Positions 16,425-25,300 of a stretch of DNA of 36,222 bases are shown here, one piece after another. This DNA comes from Acidimicrobiaceae bacterium (GTDB taxonomy: Bacteria > Actinomycetota > Acidimicrobiia > Acidimicrobiales > UBA8592): contig PBMJ01000014.1 in assembly GCA_002722525.1 (NCBI GenBank), positions 1-36,222 of the forward strand. The letters are read 5' to 3'. Position numbers and translations under genes: made by a program. The notes below the pieces were generated by a model that worked only from the letters and a program-made list of their open reading frames with translations, was not told where the DNA came from and did not search any database. Every line of letters starts with the position of its first letter. The first letter of the stretch is position 1.

Positions 16425-17585
16425 TCATCTAACAGCCTCATACCTTCGCATATGTACATTCAAAACCAGGCCAACGGCAACGAAACTAGTAAGGCTTGAT
16501 GAACCCCCGTAAGAAACAAATGGCAAAGGTATCCCAGTTATAGGCATGATGCCTAGTGTCATACCGACAGATTGGAACATCTGGAAAACGATCATCGTTA
16601 GAACTCCTACGCAGATTAGTGTTCCAAGAAGGTCTGCTGACTTTTTTGCTGTTCTCCAGCATCTCCATATGACTACTCCGAACAAACCCAAAATTACTAC
16701 GGCGCCGATAAACCCTAGCTCTTCTCCAACAACTGAAAAGAGAAAATCAGTATGCTGTTCTGGAACGAACTCGCCGCGCGTTTGTTGACCCTCTCCGTAG
16801 CCCTGACCTCGAAGACCTCCAGATCCAATAGCTATTTGAGCTTGTGTCTGTTGGTAGGCTGCTTCTGTCTGACTAGAAGCTGGATCGATAAATGAAGTTA
16901 GACGATCTCTTTGATAGTCCTGGAGTAAACCCGTACTCCAAATGATAGCAATACCGGCAACACCTACTAATGTCATAAAGGCTATATGGCGAGTTTGGGC
17001 TCCGCCCACAAGTAGCATCCCCATCGTTATGGCTACGAATACCAGCGCAGATCCGACATCGGTTTCCAGAAGAATTAAGCCAAGTGGAACCGAAGCAAGG
17101 AAAAGTGAATTTAGAATAGCTTTCTCACTTAGATAACCATCAAAGCGTTCGAGATAGCTTGCCAAGGCAAAAATAAACGCAACTTTACAGAATTCTGAAG
17201 GCTGCAGCTGAAATTGGCCAAATTCAAACCAAGCCCTTGTCCCATTTCGTTCTACACCTAGAGGAGTTAGAACCAGAAGAAGTAAGAGATTCGATCCCCA
17301 AAATACTATTGGGGCCAAGTCTCTAAGACGCCTATAAGGAATCGAGGATGTTACTAACATAAGGAGAGTGCCTGTGACTACAAACAAAGTATGGCGCGAT
17401 AAAAAACTCTTATCGTACATTGTTGGGTCGCTACCTCTAGTAGCGCTATAGACCATGAAAACACCTGTCACCCCAAGGGTCAGACAACTTAAGATCAGTG
17501 CGAGATCAATATGAAGCCAAGGAGAAATAGGGCTTCCAGTCGGATTCAACGATGATCTCTTCCTTTGCCAACTTAGGTCACTCAT
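16425..17585 (-). CDS. rodA: Rod-shape determining peptidoglycan polymerase RodA (SEDS family)
   Basis: A 386-residue SEDS glycosyltransferase that polymerises lipid II with PBP2 in lateral wall growth. The chosen ATG (17583-17585) starts one base after the mrdA stop; the open frame extends 37 codons further upstream, but those codons overlap mrdA and do not look like the family N terminus. About ten membrane segments follow. Typical motifs: FMVYSATRG, FGQFQLQPSEFCKVAFI, ETDVGSALVF, the loop from IAIGSGGLRGQGYGEG to VPEQHTDFLFSVVGEELGFI, and the end GIPLPFVSYGGSSSL. The partner PBP2 gene is immediately upstream. Confidence 0.95.
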   Translation of the reverse strand: MSDLSWQRKRSSLNPTGSPISPWLHIDLALILSCLTLGVTGVFMVYSATRGSDPTMYDKSFLSRHTLFVVTGTLLMLVTSSIPYRRLRDLAPIVFWGSNLLLLLVLTPLGVERNGTRAWFEFGQFQLQPSEFCKVAFIFALASYLERFDGYLSEKAILNSLFLASVPLGLILLETDVGSALVFVAITMGMLLVGGAQTRHIAFMTLVGVAGIAIIWSTGLLQDYQRDRLTSFIDPASSQTEAAYQQTQAQIAIGSGGLRGQGYGEGQQTRGEFVPEQHTDFLFSVVGEELGFIGAVVILGLFGVVIWRCWRTAKKSADLLGTLICVGVLTMIVFQMFQSVGMTLGIMPITGIPLPFVSYGGSSSLTSFVAVGLVLNVHMRRYEAVR

Positions 17586-17586
17586 C

Positions 17587-19701
17587 TCAATCTCCTGAAC
17601 CGATACTACTAGTTTCTGCGAATGCCTCGCCTTCGATAGGAGGCTCTTCGAGCTCATTCGCCAGCTGACGTGCTGCTTCATCTGCTTCAGCGACACTTAG
17701 AAAGCGAGGAACGATACCGTATGCGATCTGTTCGAAATAACGTCTTACAACTGGGGCTGCTACTGCCCCACCAAATCCAGCTTCTTCCAAGATTACGACA
17801 GTGACGTATTCGGCTTCAGGGTTGGGTCCCCAACCAACAAATAAAGCATAATCTGCAATAAGTGCATCTAAACTCTGCTTTTCAGATGTTCCAGTTTTTC
17901 CAGATACTGGCCAATCTTCATGTGGGAAATTCAGAAATGCATCATAGGCAGTCCCCTCTAGACCATTATCCGTTCTTCTCCATGTAGTAACGCCGGCGAG
18001 GCCATCAATAATCGGTTGTCTAAAGGCATCTGGAAGATAGAGATCGCGAGTTACTCTCGATTCAAATTGAACTTCAGTTTCTCCAGTGATGGGGTTGATA
18101 GTTCGAAGCCCAATATTAGGGGCGTACAAGGTTCCTCCATTTATAAGTGCCGCATACGCGTTCGCTATTTGTAATGGTGTAGCGAGCACATCTCCCTGCC
18201 CAATTGATGTATTTAACGTATCACCTGTTAGCCATTTATCGGTTAAGAATGCTTCTGGGTTTTCCCTGTACGCTTCCCGACGTGAATCCGGTGTAGGGAT
18301 CCGCCCCCCATTCTCGTTCGCTAAAGTAATACCACTTGGTACACCAAAACCAAAATACGAAGCAGCCACCTGTGGGGATTCCAAATCGAAGCCCGGAAGA
18401 ATATCGAAATGAGTTGCAAGGTTATAGAAGTAAGTATCGGACGAATACGTAAGCGCTAATCGAAGGTCCACTTCGCCATATGCAGCAGCGCCTGCATTTT
18501 GGAATTCACATGTTCCACCCTCACAAGTGGGAATGGTATATATACCCTCATCTAGGTACATCGAATTTACACCCAGTATCCCCCTAGACCCTATCAACCC
18601 TGTATCCAAGGCCGCATAGGCAGTAAACGGCTTGAAAGTTGACCCTGGAGGATATGTTCCCTGAATAACCCTGTTAAGAAGTGGAAGGCTATTCCCAGGA
18701 TCAATCAGGTCATCGAATTCATCTTGACTGATACCTGATACAAATAATTCAGGGTCGTAAGTAGGGAATGAAGCCATAGCAAGCACCGACCCATCTTGAG
18801 GATTCATCACAACCATTGCACCTGCAGGCGCTTTGTAAATGATCACTCCCTCCTCTTCAAATTTTGTAGGCTGCTGGCGAGCTATATCTAATCCGTCTTT
18901 CAGGTACTCCTCTGCCATTGCCTGAAGGTCGATGTCAATAGTTAGCTGAACATCGCTTCCCGCCCTTGCTGGAATCTCTTCTACAACTTCAAGGATGTTA
19001 TTGAACTTGTCTACAATCACTGTCTTTCTTCCTGGAGTTCCCCGCAAAGCATTTTCATAAAAGAGCTCAATACCCGCTTTCCCGATCTCATCATTAGCAA
19101 GATACGTCTTCTCGGCACTCTGGACTTGACCAATTTCGTCTTCGCTCAAGCTTCCCACATATCCCAACAAATGAGCTGCCAAAGTACCGTATGGATAGTC
19201 GCGTACCGTTATTACTGTTGTTCCAACCCCAGGCCATTTGTAGGAATACTCTGCAAGGTAAACTTGGAGCTCTTTAGAAATATCTGAAACTACAGGAACT
19301 TTAGCGAATGGCCCATATCGCTCTGATACATACGCATCTTCGATTTGAGCCACTTTCGTGAGTTTTCCAGAAAGACTTATCTCCCTTGCAAGGTCGAAAA
19401 AAAGATCATCTAATTTTGATGTACGAACAGTTGCCATCTCCTCTTTATCGATTGTCACGACTATTGATTTTCTATTGTCAACAAGGATTCGTCCGTTTAT
19501 ATCTAGGATCCTCCCTCTTGGAGCTCTCTCAATAATTTCTTCAGTTGTATTGTCCTGAACTCGTTCGATGAATTCAGTTTCTTTGATAATTTGTAAATAC
19601 CACAACCGCGCAACAAGCGGTATAAACAGAGAAATAGCTACCGCACCTAAAATACCTAGTCGCAAACGCCGTGAACGATCAAGCCTTCTTAGCCTATTCA
19701 T
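17587..19701 (-). CDS. mrdA: Penicillin-binding protein 2 (elongasome transpeptidase)
   Basis: A class B penicillin-binding protein of about 704 residues (708 if the GTG at 19713 is used; the ATG at 19701 is preceded by GAGAGAA). One N-terminal membrane anchor (LGILGAVAISLFIPLVARLW), a pedestal domain starting with APRGRILDINGRIL, then the transpeptidase domain. In 708-residue numbering: the SxxK motif STFK (Ser358), the second motif SSD (424-426) and KTGT (606-609). It cross-links peptidoglycan strands made by RodA. It sits between mreD and rodA in an unbroken mre-mrd operon; the junction with rodA is one base. Confidence 0.95.
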   Translation of the reverse strand: MNRLRRLDRSRRLRLGILGAVAISLFIPLVARLWYLQIIKETEFIERVQDNTTEEIIERAPRGRILDINGRILVDNRKSIVVTIDKEEMATVRTSKLDDLFFDLAREISLSGKLTKVAQIEDAYVSERYGPFAKVPVVSDISKELQVYLAEYSYKWPGVGTTVITVRDYPYGTLAAHLLGYVGSLSEDEIGQVQSAEKTYLANDEIGKAGIELFYENALRGTPGRKTVIVDKFNNILEVVEEIPARAGSDVQLTIDIDLQAMAEEYLKDGLDIARQQPTKFEEEGVIIYKAPAGAMVVMNPQDGSVLAMASFPTYDPELFVSGISQDEFDDLIDPGNSLPLLNRVIQGTYPPGSTFKPFTAYAALDTGLIGSRGILGVNSMYLDEGIYTIPTCEGGTCEFQNAGAAAYGEVDLRLALTYSSDTYFYNLATHFDILPGFDLESPQVAASYFGFGVPSGITLANENGGRIPTPDSRREAYRENPEAFLTDKWLTGDTLNTSIGQGDVLATPLQIANAYAALINGGTLYAPNIGLRTINPITGETEVQFESRVTRDLYLPDAFRQPIIDGLAGVTTWRRTDNGLEGTAYDAFLNFPHEDWPVSGKTGTSEKQSLDALIADYALFVGWGPNPEAEYVTVVILEEAGFGGAVAAPVVRRYFEQIAYGIVPRFLSVAEADEAARQLANELEEPPIEGEAFAETSSIGSGD

Positions 19702-19725
19702 TTCTCTCAGCACCCGACAACATTA

Positions 19726-20250
19726 TCATCCTAGCCTTCGATCAAATCCAACGGGACTTTCCCGTCTAGCATCGAATGCCCACGCCATCAGAAAATGAAC
19801 TGGAACCATCAGCAAGCCGGTATACAAGCTCGAAATGACCAGTATTTTACCAAAATTCCGATTGTACAAATTCGGTTCTGCTATAAGCTCTCCAAAAGTT
19901 ACAAACAAAACAAGACCTACGGTAACTGCAGCAACAGATATTGTTATTCTAATAATCCACTCAGCCTCATCTGATAAGAAGACCGCTATTTGCCCTAGAA
20001 GATACCCAACTATTGCGTAGGTCAGAGCATTTAATCCTAGTGGAGTTGCCAGATAGAAGTCATAGAAAAGACCGCTGGAAAATCCAACTATTGCACCACT
20101 TGTCGGACCTCCGTACCAGCCGGCAGCTATCGCTGATGCAAGAAGGAGTTCTGGCATCACTCCGAAGAGTCGCATTGAAGAGAACAACTCCAACTGGAGC
20201 AAAAGAAGAAACAAGATAACAAGACAGTTCTTTATTACTGCGACACCCAT
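19726..20250 (-). CDS. mreD: Rod shape-determining protein MreD
   Basis: A 174-residue membrane protein with five to six hydrophobic segments (VIKNCLVILFLLLLQLELF, LLLASAIAAGWYGG, then YAIVGYLLGQIAVFL and later segments). The segment GPTSGAIVGFSSGLFYDFYL followed by ATPLGLNALTYAIVGYLLG is characteristic of MreD. The ATG at 20250 is preceded by GGAG at a good distance and starts four bases after the mreC stop; the longer upstream frame overlaps mreC and is rejected. MreD is part of the elongasome scaffold with MreC. Confidence 0.92.
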   Translation of the reverse strand: MGVAVIKNCLVILFLLLLQLELFSSMRLFGVMPELLLASAIAAGWYGGPTSGAIVGFSSGLFYDFYLATPLGLNALTYAIVGYLLGQIAVFLSDEAEWIIRITISVAAVTVGLVLFVTFGELIAEPNLYNRNFGKILVISSLYTGLLMVPVHFLMAWAFDARRESPVGFDRRLG

Positions 20251-20254
20251 TCTT

Positions 20255-21097
20255 TCACTCCATACTTGGTGGTTGATACAGAACGACTGTAACGAAATCG
20301 AGATTATCCATCTCACCAGTTGGCTCAACTAGTAGTTCTTTCTCAAGATTGACTTCATCTGGCACAACTTCAACCACTGAACCGACTGCAAAACCTTCAG
20401 GGTATGGACTTCTATCTAGCCCACTGGTTACCAAAATACTCCCCACTTCTACAGGTGCCCCTATAGGAATCCCGTCAATAACTCGCATTGGCTGGTCGAC
20501 ACCGTTACCAGTAAGGATTCCAATCTCTTTAGTGCCGATAGCAAGAACACCTATATTGACAATTGGATCGGTGATTAACCGGACGCGTGAATCTCGAAGT
20601 CCAGGATTCTCTATTCTGCCTATCAGCCCACCAGTTGAGATGACAGGCATCCCTTCCCTTACTCCACTTTGTGTGCCCTTATTAATCTCAAGCACATAGG
20701 GATCAAAGTTAGATACTGATCCGGCTGTGACTTCTGCAACTAATGTTTCTTGTCCACCAAGTCCCTGAAGTCCTAACTGGGTTCTAAGAGCTTCTAGGTC
20801 ATTTACAGCCCCTTCATTGGCTATTCGGTAACTCAGTAGTTGATCTAGTTGTCTCCTTAATAAAGTATTCTCACGCTCTAATTCATCTCCGTTAGAGAAT
20901 GATTCCCAAACATCACCAACTGGGCTAAACACAATGTTGGCTAAGGATCTAAATGGTTGGACTATGACAATCCCAGCTTTTTTTAAGTTTCCGATTGGAG
21001 CATAACCTCGTGCATCCAGTGAAATCAGTGTGACTGAAGTAAGGATAAGAAGAGCGAGAGCAAATCGAGAGCCACTATATCTTCGTGGCCCAGCCAT
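20255..21097 (-). CDS. mreC: Rod shape-determining protein MreC
   Basis: A 280-residue protein with one N-terminal membrane anchor (FALALLILTSVTLISL), a coiled coil at about 70-105 (ELERENTLLRRQLDQLLSYR) and a beta-rich domain outside the membrane from about 115. The family segments SNFDPYVLEINKGTQSGVRE, GMPVISTGGLIGRI, SRVRLITDP and SGLDRSPYPEGFAVGSV are clear. MreC links MreB to PBP2 and RodA across the membrane. It follows mreB by 18 bp and precedes mreD by 4 bp. Confidence 0.95.
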   Translation of the reverse strand: MAGPRRYSGSRFALALLILTSVTLISLDARGYAPIGNLKKAGIVIVQPFRSLANIVFSPVGDVWESFSNGDELERENTLLRRQLDQLLSYRIANEGAVNDLEALRTQLGLQGLGGQETLVAEVTAGSVSNFDPYVLEINKGTQSGVREGMPVISTGGLIGRIENPGLRDSRVRLITDPIVNIGVLAIGTKEIGILTGNGVDQPMRVIDGIPIGAPVEVGSILVTSGLDRSPYPEGFAVGSVVEVVPDEVNLEKELLVEPTGEMDNLDFVTVVLYQPPSME

Positions 21098-21115
21098 ACA
21101 GCAACAACCTTAGGC

Positions 21116-22144
21116 CTAGACCTGTGAAGAGGAGAAGAGAACCCCTTTTAGAGAATCGAAGGATTCTAAGGATTTCCCTGAGCCTAACGCTACAGCATGG
21201 AGTGGTTGAGGAGAGATACAAACTGGCATCCCAGTCTCATGTGCTAAGCACTCTGGCATACCGTTCATAAGTGCTCCACCACCAGCAAGCATGATCCCCT
21301 TCTCCATGATGTCAGCTGCTAATTCCGGTGGAGTGACGTCTAAGGTCATTTTAACTGCGTCGATGATAGCTGATAACGGCTCAGCAATTGCTTCGCGTAT
21401 CTCAGAGCTTGAAGTAACAATCGTTTTTGGTAATCCAGTTATTAAATCACGGCCTCTGACTTCAGCGTAGAGCTCTTCAGTGACCCATGCGCTTGCCAGC
21501 TTGATTTTCAGTTCTTCCGAAGTTCTGATGCCAAGGGCAACACTGTATTCTTTTTTGATGTATTGGACGATGGAGTTGTCAAGCTCATCTCCTCCGACTC
21601 GGACTGACTTGTTCGCTACCACACCGCCCAAAGATATGACGGCAACTTCTGTCGTCCCACCCCCGATATCAACTATCATATTTCCGCTAGGTTCTTGGAC
21701 TCGCATCCCCGATCCAATTGCAGCTGCCATGGGCTCCTCTATGATGTAAGCCGGCTTGCGTGCTCCAGCAAATTCAGCAGCTTCCTGAACGGCTCTCTGC
21801 TCGACTCCTGTTATGCCAGATGGGACGCAAATCACCATTCGGGGTTTAGCTAACCTACTTTGGTGAACTTTTTCGATAAAGTGCCGAAGCATCTGCTCGC
21901 ACATATCAAAGTCTGCTATGACCCCATCTCGTAATGGCCGTGATGCCCTAATGTGATCTGGGGTTCTACCAATCATTCTTTTGGCATCAGTTCCAACTGC
22001 AAGAGCTGATCCATCCCGAATGTCGATTGCGACCACGGAGGGCTCGTTTAGCACAATTCCTTCACCGCGAACATAAACGAGTGTATTAGCAGTCCCGAGG
22101 TCAACTGCCATATCTCGACCCATAACTCCGAGTATTGAAGCCAT
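21116..22144 (-). CDS. mreB: Rod shape-determining protein MreB (bacterial actin)
   Basis: A 342-residue actin-like ATPase that forms curved filaments on the inner membrane and guides the elongasome. Nucleotide-binding segments are intact: phosphate 1 RDMAVDLGTANTLVYVRGEG, connect 1 with AVGTDAKRMIGRTPDHIRA, phosphate 2 MIVDIGGGTTEVAVISLGG, and adenosine motif IMLAGGGALMNGM. The ATG start is standard. It is the first gene of a 12-gene co-directional run. A candidate promoter with a palindrome in its spacer lies just upstream. Confidence 0.97.
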   Translation of the reverse strand: MASILGVMGRDMAVDLGTANTLVYVRGEGIVLNEPSVVAIDIRDGSALAVGTDAKRMIGRTPDHIRASRPLRDGVIADFDMCEQMLRHFIEKVHQSRLAKPRMVICVPSGITGVEQRAVQEAAEFAGARKPAYIIEEPMAAAIGSGMRVQEPSGNMIVDIGGGTTEVAVISLGGVVANKSVRVGGDELDNSIVQYIKKEYSVALGIRTSEELKIKLASAWVTEELYAEVRGRDLITGLPKTIVTSSSEIREAIAEPLSAIIDAVKMTLDVTPPELAADIMEKGIMLAGGGALMNGMPECLAHETGMPVCISPQPLHAVALGSGKSLESFDSLKGVLFSSSQV

Positions 22145-22187
22145 ATAATTTACCGTTCGTTTCTAGAGATTCTTATGTGCATAGCTT

Positions 22188-22221
22188 AGATTTTAACAAG
22201 CAAGCGTGCTTGCTCAAATCT
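22188..22221 (-). promoter_or_regulatory. Candidate mreB operon promoter with operator-like palindrome
   Basis: On the minus strand: -35 TTGAGC (22217-22212), 16-bp spacer, -10 TAAAAT (22195-22190, five of six consensus bases), about 46 bp before the mreB ATG. A perfect 7-bp inverted repeat, AGCAAGC (22199-22205) and GCTTGCT (22208-22214), fills the spacer and overlaps the -35. Outer arms AGATTT (22188-22193) and AAATCT (22216-22221) extend the symmetry. The location is typical of a repressor site; it could instead act as the ndk terminator, but the T-run is poor. Confidence 0.5.
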
Positions 22222-22282
22222 CCGCTTCTTCTAGTGTAGAAGGAGATGCTAAAAGTGCAATCCACCTATCCAAATTGCAGCA

Positions 22283-22684
22283 TTATTCAAAGAAGATACT
22301 TATCTCTCTTCGAGCGGATTCTGCTGAGTCAGATCCATGAACAAGATTTTCTGTAAACAGGGCGCTGTAGTCTCCACGTATTGTTCCTGGTTCAGCCTCA
22401 GCGGCATTTGTAGCCCCCATCATTTTTCTGACTATTTCCCAGGTATCCTCAGGTCCTTCTACGACCATCGCTACAGAATTAGATCTTCCGATAAAAGTTA
22501 CTAGGTCATCGTAGAAGGGCTTTCCTACATGTTCTGCGTAATGAAGCGCCGCTATGTCTGGGGTAATCGTCAACATCCTCAGAGAAGATATGCTTAGCCC
22601 TTTTTCTTCAAAACGTGAAATAATTTTTCCGACTAGCCTTCTTTCAACTGCGTCGGGTTTACAAAGTACTAAAGTTTGGTTCAT
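22283..22684 (-). CDS. ndk: Nucleoside diphosphate kinase
   Basis: A 133-residue Ndk that transfers the gamma-phosphate between nucleoside tri- and diphosphates through a phosphohistidine. The N terminus MNQTLVLCKPDAVERRLVGK, the RPGDYS-like segment TIRGDYS, and the active site NLVHGSDS (His116) are all present. Length is normal for the family. It follows folC by 38 bp and ends the tig-clp transcript; the folC-ndk pairing is a familiar actinobacterial arrangement. Confidence 0.97.
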   Translation of the reverse strand: MNQTLVLCKPDAVERRLVGKIISRFEEKGLSISSLRMLTITPDIAALHYAEHVGKPFYDDLVTFIGRSNSVAMVVEGPEDTWEIVRKMMGATNAAEAEPGTIRGDYSALFTENLVHGSDSAESARREISIFFE

Positions 22685-22722
22685 AAAAGAGATTTTATCG
22701 TTTCATGAAGCCAACGAGACTA

Positions 22723-24018
22723 TCACCTTCGGTTTGCTAGATACGCCTCTCTTAGCGCACCAACGACGTATAAAGATCCTGTGCCCATTACGACATCATC
22801 TGGGTCAGCGAGCGAAAGGGCCAAGTCCAATGCGTCTTTGGGATCGTTCCTTACTTCTACTTTAAGAGAAGCTTTCTTAGCTGCTTCTGCTAGATCGTTA
22901 GCTGCCATAGCTCGCGGCGTTGCAGCTTCAGTGCATATGATAAGTCCAGCTTCATCTGCTTCTAAGCAATCAAGCATCCATTTAGCATTCTTCTCTTCCG
23001 TCATTCCGACTATAAGAATTAATTTTCCATCTACTGGGAAGCTTTGATTAAGCGTTTGTGCAGCTGCTTCTGCTCCTGGAGGATTATGGGCACCATCGAC
23101 CACTACAAGCGGATTTGACCCTAGAACTTCAAACCGACCTATTATGCTGACCTGCTCGAAGCCGCTCTTGACTACATCGTCAGGTAACGGTGTTTCAAGA
23201 AATGCCTCGGCAGCTGACAACGCTATAGCTGCGTTAAGCCCTTGGTGTTCTCCATGGAGAGGGAGATAGATATCTTCATATATTTGTGATTGAGTTTTTA
23301 AGCTCAAATGTCTTCCTCCCACAGCTAGTTCGTTGGAAAGAACTGAAAAATCTTGACCCCTTTTATGTATTGTTTGTGGCTGTTCATAAGCGAATATAGC
23401 GTCTAGTTCATCGTCAACTTCACCTAGGCAAAGAATGCCACCTTTGCGAATAATCCCTGCTTTTTCACGCGCTATTTTCTCGCGCCAACCTTCTGCTCCA
23501 TCTGTATGGTCATAATCGACATTGGTAATAACAGAGACGCGTGGATTGCCTATATTTGTTGCGTCATATCGGCCCAACATACCCACCTCAATTACTGCAA
23601 CATCAACTGCGGCATCGGCAAAGGATCTGAATGCAACCGCTGTGACTAGTTCGAACCAACTTGGGCTGAAGTCAAGATCAATTTCCGCTAGGGATAACGC
23701 ATGGACATTTTCCGCAAATTCTTCTTCGCTTATAGGTTCCCCATTAATTTGAATTCGTTCTGTGATTGAAGCGACGTGGGGAGAGCTGTACAGGCCTACT
23801 GATAACCCAAGAGCACTTACGAGCTCCGCAATCATAGCTGCAGTTGAGCCTTTCCCATTTGTCCCAGTGATGTGGATCGTTGGGAAATCCTCGTGTGGAT
23901 TACCAATCGCCTCGAGCAAGATTTTCATCTGACTAAGGGAAAGCCCATCAATCTTCTCTAGGGTTAATCTCCTATTGATGTGGCGATCGAGATAGTCGAG
24001 TGCTTCATTTATCAGCAT
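22723..24018 (-). CDS. folC: Bifunctional dihydrofolate/folylpolyglutamate synthase
   Basis: A 431-residue FolC that adds glutamate residues to folates. The P-loop TGTNGKGST is at 51-59, followed by LYSSPHVASITERIQING. The Mur-ligase-like parts include ISVITNVDYDHT-type sequence (VSVITNVDYDHTDG), a KAGIIRKGG segment, and VVDGAHNPPGAEA in the C-terminal domain. The ATG start is 17 bp after clpX. In many Actinobacteria valS stands between clpX and folC; it is absent here. Confidence 0.95.
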   Translation of the reverse strand: MLINEALDYLDRHINRRLTLEKIDGLSLSQMKILLEAIGNPHEDFPTIHITGTNGKGSTAAMIAELVSALGLSVGLYSSPHVASITERIQINGEPISEEEFAENVHALSLAEIDLDFSPSWFELVTAVAFRSFADAAVDVAVIEVGMLGRYDATNIGNPRVSVITNVDYDHTDGAEGWREKIAREKAGIIRKGGILCLGEVDDELDAIFAYEQPQTIHKRGQDFSVLSNELAVGGRHLSLKTQSQIYEDIYLPLHGEHQGLNAAIALSAAEAFLETPLPDDVVKSGFEQVSIIGRFEVLGSNPLVVVDGAHNPPGAEAAAQTLNQSFPVDGKLILIVGMTEEKNAKWMLDCLEADEAGLIICTEAATPRAMAANDLAEAAKKASLKVEVRNDPKDALDLALSLADPDDVVMGTGSLYVVGALREAYLANRR

Positions 24019-24035
24019 CTTTGTAATGTATCGCC

Positions 24036-25292
24036 CTATGAGGCAGCTAGGCCGCTCTCTCCCCGAAGGATTAGTTCGGGTTTCATTTTCTTTCGAACGA
24101 CGTCTTCGTTAATGACACAGGTAAGCACATCGTCTCGGCTCGGAAGTTCATACATCACTTCTAGAAGTACGTCTTCTAAAATTGAACGAAGCCCTCGAGC
24201 GCCTGTTTGACGTTCTAAGGCCAGTTCAGCAACTGCATCTAAAGCACCATCAGTGAACTCTAAATCAACATTTTCAAAACCAAAATATTTTTTGTACTGC
24301 TTCATGAGAGCATTTTTGGGTTCAGTTAGTATTCGGACGAGCGCATCTGTTTCAAGATTCCCTACCGCCCCTACAACAGGCAGGCGACCTATGAATTCAG
24401 GTATCAGCCCATATTTCACAAGATCTTCTGGCTGAACTTCCGAATATAGGGCCGTAAGGTCCTTATTTGAGGTTTGTCGAAGATCGGCAGCAAACCCAAC
24501 ACCACTGTTTCCTATTCTTTCTTCAATCACATCGTCAAGTCCAGCAAATGCGCCGCCACAAATAAATAGGATATTTCTTGTATCGATCTGGAGAAATTCT
24601 TGATGAGGGTGCTTACGTCCGCCTTGAGGAGGAACTGAAGCCAAAGTTCCCTCAAGTATCTTTAGCAAAGCCTGCTGAACTCCTTCACCAGAAACATCGC
24701 GTGTTATGGAAGGATTCTCGCTTTTTCGGGCAACCTTATCGATTTCATCAATGTAGATAATTCCCATTTCGGCTTTCTTTATATCTAGATCAGCCGCCTG
24801 AATAAGTTTCAGGAGAATATTCTCTACGTCTTCACCTACATATCCTGCTTCGGTCAAAGCTGTAGCATCTGCTATAGCGAAAGGAACATTCAACATTCGA
24901 GCCAAGGTCTCCGCCATGAGCGTTTTTCCGCAGCCGGTTGGCCCGATAAGTAAAATATTGCTCTTAGAAAGCTCTACATCGTCTTCTTTGCTCTCCCCTA
25001 CTTGCACTCTCTTGTAGTGGTTGTAAACGGCAACTGAAAGTATTCTTTTCGCCTGTTCTTGACCAACAATGTAGTCATCGAGAAACTTGTTGATTTCATT
25101 GGGCTTAGGAAGCTCATCGAATCCTAATTCAACGGGTGATGCAAGCTCTTCGTCAATGATCTCATTACAGAGGTCAATGCATTCATCGCAGATATAGACA
25201 CCGGGGCCAGCGATTAGTTTTTTGACTTGTTTCTGTGATTTACCGCAAAAAGAGCACTTTAGGAGCTCTCCGCCTTCACCGAATTTTGCCAT
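24036..25292 (-). CDS. clpX: ATP-dependent Clp protease ATP-binding subunit ClpX
   Basis: A 418-residue ClpX unfoldase. The N-terminal zinc-binding domain has Cys13, Cys16, Cys35 and Cys38 (CSFC and CDEC). Walker A GPTGCGKT is at 117-124, Walker B in IIYIDEIDKVA, sensor 2 region in TGARGLRSILE, and the pore loop YVGED near 151. The ClpP-docking loop, IGF in E. coli, reads VGF at 265-267, so docking to a ClpP ring looks possible. A strong ribosome-binding site (GGGAGGAA) precedes the ATG. It starts eight bases after clpP, in the operon tig-clpP-clpX-folC-ndk. Confidence 0.97.
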   Translation of the reverse strand: MAKFGEGGELLKCSFCGKSQKQVKKLIAGPGVYICDECIDLCNEIIDEELASPVELGFDELPKPNEINKFLDDYIVGQEQAKRILSVAVYNHYKRVQVGESKEDDVELSKSNILLIGPTGCGKTLMAETLARMLNVPFAIADATALTEAGYVGEDVENILLKLIQAADLDIKKAEMGIIYIDEIDKVARKSENPSITRDVSGEGVQQALLKILEGTLASVPPQGGRKHPHQEFLQIDTRNILFICGGAFAGLDDVIEERIGNSGVGFAADLRQTSNKDLTALYSEVQPEDLVKYGLIPEFIGRLPVVGAVGNLETDALVRILTEPKNALMKQYKKYFGFENVDLEFTDGALDAVAELALERQTGARGLRSILEDVLLEVMYELPSRDDVLTCVINEDVVRKKMKPELILRGESGLAAS

Positions 25293-25300
25293 TTCCTCCC

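Noticed and set aside
17586..17696. Upstream start for rodA overlapping the end of mrdA by 110 bp
   Set aside because: The extra residues are basic and unlike any RodA N terminus; an ATG one base after the mrdA stop fits the tight operon.
20251..20328. Upstream start for mreD overlapping mreC
   Set aside because: The ATG at 20250 has GGAG upstream and starts directly before the first membrane segment.
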